DNA from: Helicobacter pylori PMSS1
GTDB lineage: Bacteria > Campylobacterota > Campylobacteria > Campylobacterales > Arcobacteraceae
Assembly: GCA_945883785.1 (NCBI GenBank)
Contig: CAMCYD010000011.1
Span: 1-33,799 of the forward strand
Length of the DNA: 33,799 nt
Direction of reading: 5' to 3'
Shown: positions 23,368-31,748 of the stretch, in pieces
Layout: every line of letters begins with the position of its first letter
Numbering within the stretch: position 1 is the first letter of the stretch
Made by a program: the position numbers and the translations under genes
Notes under the pieces: model-generated
What the model saw: the letters and a program-made list of their open reading frames with translations, nothing else
Database searches by the model: none
What the model was told of the DNA's origin: nothing

Positions 23368-24570
23368 TCACAAAAACATCCCAATCGGAATAGCCACCAA
23401 ATCATCACTAAACTGGGTCACCATCTCCCCATTATAAAAAACCACACCAAGAGTTTTTTTGTCATATCTTGTTTGCAAATCTATGATATGTTTGAAATCC
23501 TCTTTAGTGACACTACTACTTTGTTTCACCTCGATAGCTAGGAGTTGATTCTCTATCTCTATTATGAAATCTATCTCTTTTTTATCATTGGTTCTGTAGT
23601 GAAACATTTGTGAGGATGCTTGCAAATAAGAGAGATGTTTTTGAAGTTCACAAAATACAAAAGTTTCAAAAACTTGTCCACTGTATGGTGAGCTTAAAAG
23701 TTGCTCTTTTGAGTTGATACGAAGCAAACTACAAAGCACACCAGTATCATTAAAAAACACTTTTGGAGATTTGACAAACTGTTTGCCTATATTTACAAAG
23801 TATGGTTTTAAAAGTGTAGCTTGATAGATACGGCTTATGATTGAGAGATAGTTTTCTGTTGTGATATCTTTTATCCCTATATCGTTGCTTAGACTTGATT
23901 TATTGAGGATTGTGCCACTTCTTGAAGCTAGAATATTTACAAATTTAATAAAACTATCAATATCCCTAATATCAGCCAAATCCCTCGCATCCCTTTCGAT
24001 ATAAGTTGCTATGTAGGATTTAAACCATAGCTCTTTTGAAAGCCCCTTAAGTTCTAAAATTTCAGGATACCCACCATCTAAGATATGCTGATACACCTCA
24101 TCAGTGTAATCTTTTTTTGGAAGTTTAAAATCACGACTAAGTAGCTTTTCTATGATATTTTCATCACTCTTATCGTTTTTCTCTTTTGAGCTTAGTGGAT
24201 GAAGTCGCAATTCACAAAGCCTTCCTGCAAGGGTATCTTTACTCTCTTTATGGTCTAGCACATTACTACTTCCTGTCAGTAAAAAATCCCCATTTACTCT
24301 ATTTGAGTCGATATGCATCTTGATATATTCCAAGAGTGTTGGAACTTTTTGAATCTCATCAAGGCAAATAGGAAGTTCAAGATTTTTCAAAAAACCTTTT
24401 GGATTCTCTTTGGCATAAAGGCGAAGTTCCCCATCATCAAAAGTAAGGTAGTTTTTAAACTTTTCAAGTGCAAGTGTCGATTTTCCAACTTGTCTAGCAC
24501 CATTTAAAAGCACTACAGGGAAAGTATCAAGGGCGATTTTGAGTATTGATTCTAAGGTTCTTTTTTTCAT
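23368..24570 (-). CDS. AAA ATPase with DUF4143 domain
   Basis: 400 residues. The N-terminal part is an AAA_14 ATPase: Walker A GARQVGKS (24-31), Walker B PICLDEIQ (about 68-75), sensor FLLTGSSN. The C-terminal DUF4143 domain ends in a nuclease-like core, KEIDFIIEIENQLLAIEVKQS, with the D and ExK residues of PD-(D/E)XK folds. Families of this kind are abundant and scattered in bacteria and archaea, often as mobile or accessory genes; their role is unknown. AAAGAG stands before the ATG. It is separated from polA upstream by 114 bases, with no partner gene beside it. Confidence 0.85.
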   Translation of the reverse strand: MKKRTLESILKIALDTFPVVLLNGARQVGKSTLALEKFKNYLTFDDGELRLYAKENPKGFLKNLELPICLDEIQKVPTLLEYIKMHIDSNRVNGDFLLTGSSNVLDHKESKDTLAGRLCELRLHPLSSKEKNDKSDENIIEKLLSRDFKLPKKDYTDEVYQHILDGGYPEILELKGLSKELWFKSYIATYIERDARDLADIRDIDSFIKFVNILASRSGTILNKSSLSNDIGIKDITTENYLSIISRIYQATLLKPYFVNIGKQFVKSPKVFFNDTGVLCSLLRINSKEQLLSSPYSGQVFETFVFCELQKHLSYLQASSQMFHYRTNDKKEIDFIIEIENQLLAIEVKQSSSVTKEDFKHIIDLQTRYDKKTLGVVFYNGEMVTQFSDDLVAIPIGMFL

Positions 24571-24684
24571 CTTATCTCTTTAGTATTAAAATATTTACCA
24601 TTATACTATATAATTTTATAATTTTTAGATTTTTCGCCAGAAATTAAAACAATCATTTTCTAAATTTGAGTAGTTGTTATCTCA

Positions 24685-27393
24685 CTACTTCAAATCACCC
24701 CAAGTATCGCCAATATTGACACTTACTTTAAGTGGAACACCGAGTTTATAAATATCTTCCATAATCATTTTGATATCTTTTGTTATCTCATAAACATACT
24801 CATCTTCTATCTCAAAAATAAGTTCATCGTGGATTTGTAAAAGCATCTTCATATGGGGATTATTTTTGTATTTTTGAAAGATTTTTACCATCGAAAGTTT
24901 GATTAAATCAGCTGCACTTCCTTGAAACACAGCATTCACTGCTTCTCTTAAATATGCAGCTTTGAGCATTGGTGTAGCATTTTTAAAGTCAAATTTTCTT
25001 TTTCGACCTATTAAAGTTGTGATATATCCTTTTTCCATCGCTTCATCTTCTATGCTTGTTAAAAACTTTTTGATATCGGTAAAACTTTCAAAATATTTAT
25101 CGATATAAGTTTTTGCTTCTTTTGCACTAATCCCCAAAGTATCGCCAAGTTTTTTTGCACCCATCCCATATAAAAGTCCAAAGTTAATCGATTTCGCAAT
25201 ATTTCTTTTTTGTTCGGCTTCTGCTTCACCAAAAATATGTAAAGCAGTTCGCAAGTGAATATCAGCACCATCAAAAAAAGCTTCACAAAGTGCCTTATCT
25301 TTACTAAAATGGGCAAGTAATCTAAGCTCAATTTGAGAGTAATCGACACTGACAAGTTTATGCCCAACCTCAGCTATAAAAGCATTTCGTATCTCTCTTC
25401 CAGCAACGCTCCTTACAGGGATATTTTGAAGATTTGGATTTTTACTACTGAGTCTTCCTGTTGCGGTTCCTGTTTGTAAAAATGAGGTATGGATTCGATT
25501 ATCTTCTTTACTAGCTCCTAGCTCTAAAAGTGGCTCAATATAAGTGCTTTGCAGTTTAAATGCTTCTCGATAATCAAGCAACTTAGATACCACAATATGA
25601 GCATCTTTTAGACCTTCTAAAACTTGCTCATTTGTACTAAATCCTGTTTGAGTTTTTTTGGCAGTTGGAAGATTAAGATGTGTAAAGAGAACTTCTCCTA
25701 ACTGTTTTGGAGAGTTGATATTAAATGTCATTCCACTTTGTTCATATATCTCATTGGTAAGTTTGTCAAGATAGATTTTATTAACTTTTTTTAAATCTTC
25801 AAGTTTTGCAATATCTATTTTTATCCCATTTTCTTGCATATAGCTCAACACTTTTATAAATGGAAATTCTAAATCTTGTGATATTTTGATAAGTTCAGGT
25901 TCACTTTGAAAAAGTTTATTAAACTTTTGAAATAATATAAAACAGATATAAGCATCTTCAGCAGCATATTTACAAGCAACATCTAGCTCCACATTTGAAA
26001 AGTCTTCCCCTTTTTTTACTACATCTTTAAAAGCTATCATCTCATGGGAAAAATGTTTGAGTGCTAATTTATCAAGTCCAACTGGTTTATCACTTTCAAC
26101 CAACCACGACATTATCATCGTATCGGCAAATAGTTCAAGTTCGATATTAAAATTTTGTTTGATTATCTCATAGTCGTATTTAAAATTATGCACCACAAGT
26201 TTATGATGACTTAATATCTCGATAGCTTTTTTTGCGGCATCTTTGCTCACTTGCTCCCCAACACCCAAATAAAAATGTCCAATCGGCACATAATAGGAGT
26301 GTTTTTCATCATAGCAAAACGAAAATCCAACTATCTTTTCACTCAAACTATCAAGTCCAGTTGTTTCGGTATCAAAAGCTACGATAGTTTCTTTTGGAAT
26401 ATTATTAACTATATCCATAAGAATTTTTCCATCGGTTACAAGCTCATATTTGATATTTTTATCAACTTTTAAAATCACCTCTTCTTTTTCAACATAATCT
26501 TTAGGGATAATAGTTTTATAACTTGTCCCCTCTTTTTGCACCTTAGCGATGATATTGTGCATATCGTACCCTCGCAAAATATCAGCCACTTTTAAAATAG
26601 GATTTTCTAAAGGCAAAGTCATATCCTCTAAAAGACAAGAAAACTCCTCAAAGGTGATACATTCAGGGTGTAAAGTCACCAGTTGTTTACTGATAAATGC
26701 CATCTCTTTATTTTCTAAAAGCAACGATTTCCATCTTGGTTTTTCCACTTTATCTATGTTTTCATAGAGATTTTCAATCGTTCCAAATTCGCTTATCAAA
26801 CTCATTGCTGTTTTTGCACCAACCCCTTTTACCCCTGGGACATTATCAGCACTATCACCCAAAAGCGATTGGTAGTCCACAAACTCTGAAGCATGGACAC
26901 CATATTTTGTAAAACACTCATTATCAGTGACTTTTTTTCTATTGATTGGGTCAAACATAAAAGTGGTTTCATCGATAAGTTGATACAAATCTTTATCGTG
27001 ACTTACGATTTGTACTTTAATATTATTCTTTTTCGCATCGAGGCAAAGTGAAGCGATGATATCATCAGCCTCATATCCCACTTTTGAAGCGACTATAAAC
27101 CCCATCTTCTCTATCAAATCTATCACAACAGGGAGTTGTTTTCTTAAATCTTCAGGAGCTTCAGGACGATGAGCTTTGTACTCATTGTAAATCTCTTTTC
27201 TAAAACTATCCCCTTTGCTATCAAGGGCAAAAATAAGATAATCAGTCTGAAAATCTTTCCCAATACTCGCGATAAAATTCATAAATCCAGTAATCATCCC
27301 AGTAGGAAATCCACTTTTTGATTTGAGTGGTGGCAATGCAAAATAACTTCTAAATAAAAATCCAAAAGTGTCAATAATAGTAAGTGTTTTCAA
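24685..27393 (-). CDS. polA: DNA polymerase I
   Basis: 902 residues with all three domains. The 5'-3' nuclease spans about 1-270 (LTIIDTFGFLFRSYFALPPL, YEADDIIASL, LGDSADNVPGVKGVGAKTA). The 3'-5' proofreading domain keeps its catalytic DTETTGLD, HNFKYDYE and YAAEDAYICF motifs. The polymerase shows motif A (SVDYSQIELRLLAH), motif B (KRNIAKSINFGLLYGMG) and motif C (IHDELIFE). It fills gaps and removes RNA primers. AAAGGAACAG precedes the ATG. Eighteen bases upstream ends a kinase fragment. Confidence 0.97.
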   Translation of the reverse strand: MKTLTIIDTFGFLFRSYFALPPLKSKSGFPTGMITGFMNFIASIGKDFQTDYLIFALDSKGDSFRKEIYNEYKAHRPEAPEDLRKQLPVVIDLIEKMGFIVASKVGYEADDIIASLCLDAKKNNIKVQIVSHDKDLYQLIDETTFMFDPINRKKVTDNECFTKYGVHASEFVDYQSLLGDSADNVPGVKGVGAKTAMSLISEFGTIENLYENIDKVEKPRWKSLLLENKEMAFISKQLVTLHPECITFEEFSCLLEDMTLPLENPILKVADILRGYDMHNIIAKVQKEGTSYKTIIPKDYVEKEEVILKVDKNIKYELVTDGKILMDIVNNIPKETIVAFDTETTGLDSLSEKIVGFSFCYDEKHSYYVPIGHFYLGVGEQVSKDAAKKAIEILSHHKLVVHNFKYDYEIIKQNFNIELELFADTMIMSWLVESDKPVGLDKLALKHFSHEMIAFKDVVKKGEDFSNVELDVACKYAAEDAYICFILFQKFNKLFQSEPELIKISQDLEFPFIKVLSYMQENGIKIDIAKLEDLKKVNKIYLDKLTNEIYEQSGMTFNINSPKQLGEVLFTHLNLPTAKKTQTGFSTNEQVLEGLKDAHIVVSKLLDYREAFKLQSTYIEPLLELGASKEDNRIHTSFLQTGTATGRLSSKNPNLQNIPVRSVAGREIRNAFIAEVGHKLVSVDYSQIELRLLAHFSKDKALCEAFFDGADIHLRTALHIFGEAEAEQKRNIAKSINFGLLYGMGAKKLGDTLGISAKEAKTYIDKYFESFTDIKKFLTSIEDEAMEKGYITTLIGRKRKFDFKNATPMLKAAYLREAVNAVFQGSAADLIKLSMVKIFQKYKNNPHMKMLLQIHDELIFEIEDEYVYEITKDIKMIMEDIYKLGVPLKVSVNIGDTWGDLK

Positions 27394-27411
27394 TCTGTTC
27401 CTTTATGTAAT

Positions 27412-27594
27412 TTAATCTTTTATATCTTTTTTCATCGGCAAGGAGATAGTAAATAAAGCCCCTTTTTCTTCTTTACCCTCTATCAAATATGTTGCATTTG
27501 CAACTTCTATTTTCCCACCCATCCCATGCACTACAAGATTGTATGTCATATGAAGTCCAAGCCCTGTCTCTTGAGATTTGTGTTTCGTTGTCAA
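27412..27594 (-). pseudogene. C-terminal stub of a lost histidine kinase
   Basis: About 60 residues correspond to the last part of a HATPase domain: TTKHKSQETGLGLHMTYNLVVHGMGGKIEV (F and G2 boxes) and the closing ALFTISLPM. The N-terminus and the rest of the kinase are absent, and the only start is a TTG without a ribosome site. Homology breaks off at 27595, directly against the motif ATACCAAATTAA at 27598. It is a deletion remnant, and differs enough from the intact kinase at 27707 not to be a recent copy of it. Confidence 0.8.
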
Positions 27595-27611
27595 ATAATA
27601 CCAAATTAACT

Positions 27612-27652
27612 AATAAATACATACTAAAATAGAATTTTGATATGTATTTATT
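27612..27652. repeat. Palindrome between kinase stub and kinase gene
   Basis: AATAAATACATA (27612-27623) and its exact complement (27641-27652) with a 17-base loop, about 55 bases before the kinase start. Flanked by the direct motifs ATACCAAATTAA (27598) and ATACCAATTAAAAT (27678). It could be an operator, or part of a repeat. Confidence 0.5.
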
Positions 27653-27706
27653 TTTTAAGCTTGTTATGTTAGAATTAATACCAATTAAAATTTGAAAAGG
27701 GTTGAA

Positions 27707-29164
27707 GTGCCAAACAAGACAGATAGTATTGATGCTATAAAAAATCAAAATAATATTTTAAAAGAGATGATTAATGGCTCTTGGAATGGCATTGGGATTA
27801 TAGATTTAGACTCAAATTTCAAATATATCAATAAAGCATTTTCTCCATTTTTTGGCTACACAGAAGTGGAATTGCTTTCTATGAAGCTTTTGGAGTTGGT
27901 TCTTCCAAAATCAAAAGATTCATTTATAGAACTTTTAAAAGAAAATCAGCAAAATGAATACAAAAATCATCTTACTATTGGATGCCTTCGAAAAGACAAT
28001 AGAATAGTCTATATTGACATATATATCAAGTTAATGTTAAACAAAAAAATGTTCGTTATTAATGCAAGTGACATTACTTTAGAGGTAACAGAAAAAAAAC
28101 TAATCAATCAATTCATCATCCAATTTCATATAGATAAAAATGGGAATATTACAAAAGCAAGTGATGCTTTTTGCAAACTTTCAGGATATGCTTACGAAAA
28201 ACTTATTTACTCATCATACGCAAAAATAATTAGTAACCAAACGCCAAAAGAGACTATTGTTGAGTTTGTTGAAACTATTAAAAATGGAAAAAGTTGGATT
28301 GGAAACATCGTTCTTAATAAAGCGGATGGGACAAATTTTTTTGTTTATATTGCTTGTAAGCCTGTAAAAAATAAATATGGTGATGTTGTTGGTCATGATG
28401 CTGTTATGATGGATACGACAAGTGAAATAATACTTCAAAAAAATAAAAATGTTTTGCAAGAAAAACTTATGGATGAAGAAGAAAAACTTGCTATTATGAC
28501 AGAAACTATGAGAACGGTAGCTCATGAATGGAGACAACCACTTAATATCATCTCACTTGAAGCTCAAGGATTGGCATTTGAACTTGATTTTAGTGATACA
28601 TTTGATAAAAATTACATCAAAGAAAGACTAGAAAGTATATCAGCAAGTACAGAAAAATTATCAAATATCATCAATAATTTTCAGTCAGTAACTGAACTAA
28701 GAGGAACCAAGAAGCAACGACATATTAAAGATATATTTCTTGATGCCATTCAACTTGCTGACCTTTATGAGAAAGAATGTTTAAAAGAACAGCATGAAGA
28801 GACAAAAACATTTAGAACCTATCCAAAAGAATTAGCATCTGCACTTTCTAGTATCTTGATAAATGCGAAAGAACAAATTGAAAGAAAATCAGATGGTATT
28901 ATCAAAATAAAAACCTACCAAGTCAATAATAAAATAATTTGTGAAATTTCAAATAATGGTGGACAAATTCCAGCTGATATAATAGATAAGATTTTTACCC
29001 CTTATTTTAGTACAAAAGATGAGAGAAATGGTGTTGGTTTAAGTCTTTATACTTGTAAAATTATCATAGAACTTCATCTCAAAGGAAAAATAGAAGTTGA
29101 AAATTTTGATGATGATTGGGTTAAATTTAAAGTATCACTACCAATAGGAGCGTTAGAAGAATGA
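27707..29164 (+). CDS. PAS-PAS sensor histidine kinase (cytoplasmic)
   Basis: 485 residues from GTG 27707, which has AAAAGGG five bases upstream; a TTG at 27692 in the same frame lies within that ribosome site. Two PAS domains come first (FKYINKAFSPFFGYTEVELL, then NITKASDAFCKLSGYAYEKL with a following PAC-like GHDAVMMDTTSEI). A coiled coil leads to the H box AHEWRQPLNIISLEAQ, phospho-acceptor about H273. The ATPase ends with NNGGQIPADIIDKIFTPYFSTK and GVGLSLYTCK. No membrane segment is seen, so it senses a cytoplasmic signal. kdsB overlaps its stop (ATGA), and a receiver-GGDEF gene follows, a likely partner. Confidence 0.92.
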   Translation: MPNKTDSIDAIKNQNNILKEMINGSWNGIGIIDLDSNFKYINKAFSPFFGYTEVELLSMKLLELVLPKSKDSFIELLKENQQNEYKNHLTIGCLRKDNRIVYIDIYIKLMLNKKMFVINASDITLEVTEKKLINQFIIQFHIDKNGNITKASDAFCKLSGYAYEKLIYSSYAKIISNQTPKETIVEFVETIKNGKSWIGNIVLNKADGTNFFVYIACKPVKNKYGDVVGHDAVMMDTTSEIILQKNKNVLQEKLMDEEEKLAIMTETMRTVAHEWRQPLNIISLEAQGLAFELDFSDTFDKNYIKERLESISASTEKLSNIINNFQSVTELRGTKKQRHIKDIFLDAIQLADLYEKECLKEQHEETKTFRTYPKELASALSSILINAKEQIERKSDGIIKIKTYQVNNKIICEISNNGGQIPADIIDKIFTPYFSTKDERNGVGLSLYTCKIIIELHLKGKIEVENFDDDWVKFKVSLPIGALEE

Positions 29165-29883
29165 TAATAATACCTGCAAGACTAAAAAGCAGTCGTTTTG
29201 AAAATAAAATATTGGCCGATATATTAGGACTTCCTATGGTTATACGAACAGCAAAAAGGGTAGAAGCATTGGATGATGTGGTAATAGCTACCGATTCACA
29301 AGAAGTTATAGAGTTAGCAAAAAAATACAATATTAAAGCCGTTATGACAAGTGAATCGCATCAAAGTGGAACAGATAGAATCAATGAAGCTTCAAATATT
29401 TTAGGGCTAAAAGATGATGAGATTATCATCAATGTACAAGCTGATGAACCGTTTATTGAACCAGAAGTTGTAAAAGCTGTGATTGATAGCGTAAAAAGTT
29501 CACAAGAAGAGTTCACAATGGTAAGTCTTTATAAAGATATCAATAGTGAATTGGCGGATGATTCAAATCATGTAAAAGTAGTGGTTGACAATAATGGCGA
29601 TGCTATTTATTTTTCAAGAAGTAAAATTCCATACAATAGAGACCATTACACAAGTGTATCTTATTTTGGACATCTTGGAATTTATGGCTTTACAAAAAAA
29701 AGTCTCAATCAATTTTGTCTTTTTGAAACTTCGAGTTTAGAAAATATTGAAAAATTGGAACAATTAAGAGCTATTTCTTGCGGTAAAAAGATTGCTATGG
29801 TTAAAGTATCTTCAAAAAGTTTTGGAATTGATACAAAAGAGGATTTAAAAAATGCTCTTTTGATATTTGGTAGAGAGGAGTAA
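29161..29883 (+). CDS. kdsB: 3-deoxy-manno-octulosonate cytidylyltransferase
   Basis: 240 residues. It activates Kdo as CMP-Kdo for lipopolysaccharide inner core synthesis. Signatures: IIIPARLKSSRFENKILADILG at the CTP-binding N-terminus, VVIATDSQEV, TSESHQSGTDRINEA and INVQADEPFIEPEVV, YFSRSKIPYNRD, and LGIYGFTKKSLNQF. The ATG overlaps the kinase stop by four bases. Only four bases separate it from the receiver-GGDEF gene, so a core envelope gene sits between two signalling genes in one transcript. Confidence 0.95.
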   Translation: MIIIPARLKSSRFENKILADILGLPMVIRTAKRVEALDDVVIATDSQEVIELAKKYNIKAVMTSESHQSGTDRINEASNILGLKDDEIIINVQADEPFIEPEVVKAVIDSVKSSQEEFTMVSLYKDINSELADDSNHVKVVVDNNGDAIYFSRSKIPYNRDHYTSVSYFGHLGIYGFTKKSLNQFCLFETSSLENIEKLEQLRAISCGKKIAMVKVSSKSFGIDTKEDLKNALLIFGREE

Positions 29884-29887
29884 GTAA

Positions 29888-31213
29888 ATGACACAAGAGG
29901 AGATAGCCCTTTTAAAAAGTATCAAGGTCCTTTATGTTGAAGATGAACTTGATATTCAAAAAATTACTTCAGATGTATTACGAAGTGTTTGTAAAGAGGT
30001 AGTATGTGCAGAAAATGGTCTTGAAGCACTTGAATTATTTGATTCAGTCGGAGATTTTGATATTATCGTAACAGATATAAATATGCCAAAAATGGATGGT
30101 ATTAGTCTTATTAAGAAAATAAGAGAAAAAGACCATTCTTTTCCAATTACTATCACAACAGCATATACTGAAGTACATTTTCTTCAACAATCTATTGACT
30201 TAGGTGTGAATGGTTATACTTTAAAACCGATAGATTTAAAAAAACTGATGAAAACTATAGTGAAAGCGGCGGAAAGTAGAATTTTACGAAAAAGTCTAGA
30301 ACAATTAAATAGTGAACTTTTACACAAAGTAAAAGAACAAACATTTGAACTTAATTCTATTTTGGATTCTCAAGATAGCCTTATCGCGGTCTCAGATGGA
30401 AATGGCATTCATACTATAAATAAAAGATTTTTAGACTTTTTAGGATTTTCTTCTTTGGGGGAATTAAAAAGTAAGATTGGTTCTGTTTGCACTATTTTTA
30501 TAAAGGAAGATGGGTATTATTACAGTGATAATTTAGAGGATATGTGTTGTTTATCAGGTATAGATTCATCTAGTAATACTGATGTTTTTGTTAAAATGAA
30601 AAATTTTAAAGGAATAATTTCAATTTTCAAGCTCAATATTAGTATTTATGAATACAATGGAAAACATTTTATCTTATCTTTAAATGATATTACTGCTTTA
30701 AAATCACAATCTGATCTCCTTCAATATCAAGCAAATCACGATTCTTTAACTGGAATTTATAATAGACAATATTTCAATGATTTTTTAAGAAAAGAGATAA
30801 ATCGTGCGACAAGATATAACCACCCATTTTCAATAGCTATGTTTGATATTGATTATTTTAAAAATATTAATGATAGTTATGGTCATGATATTGGCGATGA
30901 AGTGTTAAAAAATCTTTCAAATTTAGTCAAAAAATATCTACGAGATACAGATATATTAGCAAGATGGGGAGGAGAGGAATTTATGATAGTTTTAGCTGAA
31001 ACCCCTATCAATGAAGGATTTGCAAAAATTGAGCAATTAAGAGAACTTATCAACAACACTTCCCTCGTACCTACCCTCAAAGACAATGTAACTGTAAGCT
31101 TTGGAATTACAGAATTTAAAGAGGAAGATACAAAAAGTGAATTGCTAAAAAGGGTTGATATCGCTTTATATCAAGCGAAAAATAGTGGTAGAAATAAAGT
31201 AGTACAAATCTAA
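29888..31213 (+). CDS. Response regulator: receiver-PAS-GGDEF diguanylate cyclase
   Basis: 441 residues. The receiver domain (about 10-125) has the acidic pair in VLYVEDELD, phospho-acceptor D63 (VTDINMPKMDG), and the conserved Thr and Lys (ITTAY, TLKPIDL). A PAS-like region follows (about 150-270, LIAVSDGNGIHTINKRFLDFLGF), then a GGDEF domain with GGEEF at 361-365, DIDYFKNINDSYGHDIGDEV and an RDTD inhibitory site. Phosphorylation, probably by the kinase at 27707, should tune cyclic di-GMP output. Ribosome site GAGGAG. Confidence 0.93.
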   Translation: MTQEEIALLKSIKVLYVEDELDIQKITSDVLRSVCKEVVCAENGLEALELFDSVGDFDIIVTDINMPKMDGISLIKKIREKDHSFPITITTAYTEVHFLQQSIDLGVNGYTLKPIDLKKLMKTIVKAAESRILRKSLEQLNSELLHKVKEQTFELNSILDSQDSLIAVSDGNGIHTINKRFLDFLGFSSLGELKSKIGSVCTIFIKEDGYYYSDNLEDMCCLSGIDSSSNTDVFVKMKNFKGIISIFKLNISIYEYNGKHFILSLNDITALKSQSDLLQYQANHDSLTGIYNRQYFNDFLRKEINRATRYNHPFSIAMFDIDYFKNINDSYGHDIGDEVLKNLSNLVKKYLRDTDILARWGGEEFMIVLAETPINEGFAKIEQLRELINNTSLVPTLKDNVTVSFGITEFKEEDTKSELLKRVDIALYQAKNSGRNKVVQI

Positions 31214-31214
31214 T

Positions 31215-31748
31215 TTATCGATTCAATGATAGATTATGGTTCGCCCCTTTTATAAAGTAAACATCTCCAAATTGTCTAAAAAAAGCAAGTGCCGCTTGTG
31301 AGTTTATGATTGTATCATCCTCTCCAAGATAGGTTTCAATTATGATATTTTTAGCTTTTAGCCTCTCCATTTTCTCTTCATCCCATTCATAATAAAGCAA
31401 CTCTTGTAACTCTCCAAAAGTTCCCATTTGAAAATATTTACCTTTATCAACTTCATCAAACCCGCAGTTTTTTAAAAAATCGTCACAATATGTTTCACTC
31501 TTTTTTTTAAAAAACATCAACTGCAACCGTTTAAATTTTTCATCTTTATCATTAAAATATGCAGGGGAGAAAAGCTGGATTTTATCTATTCTTTTTTTGA
31601 AAGGTTCACGCTCATATGTGCCATTTAAAATATTTTCGATTAACTTGATACATCCATAACTAAAAGCAGATACCGTTACCTCATTTTTGATACGATACTC
31701 ATCAAAAATTTCACTTTCGTTTGTTAAAGAAAAACCACTAAAAAACAA
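31215..31748 (-). CDS. bioV: Pimeloyl-ACP methyl ester esterase BioV
   Basis: 177 residues. It resembles the Helicobacter/Campylobacter BioV esterase, which frees pimeloyl-ACP from its methyl ester for biotin synthesis: the FFSGFSL start, nucleophile elbow AFSYGC with S30, KRIDKIQLFSPAYF and FKRLQLMFFKK, then acid GEDD (144-145) and H171 in KGANHNL. The elbow lacks the usual first glycine (A-F-S-Y-G). The start is TTG at 31748, overlapping the end of the FtsH-like gene by 11 bases, with AAAGGA eight bases upstream; an in-frame stop just before it excludes an earlier start. No other bio gene is in the window. Confidence 0.85.
   Translation of the reverse strand: MFFSGFSLTNESEIFDEYRIKNEVTVSAFSYGCIKLIENILNGTYEREPFKKRIDKIQLFSPAYFNDKDEKFKRLQLMFFKKKSETYCDDFLKNCGFDEVDKGKYFQMGTFGELQELLYYEWDEEKMERLKAKNIIIETYLGEDDTIINSQAALAFFRQFGDVYFIKGANHNLSLNR

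Noticed and set aside
25059-25367. Second minus-strand frame inside polA
   Set aside because: Overlaps the polymerase domain in another phase, no ribosome site or recognisable product.
27412-27594. A separate small functional ATP-binding protein
   Set aside because: Only the last third of a kinase ATPase domain is present, with a TTG start lacking a ribosome site.
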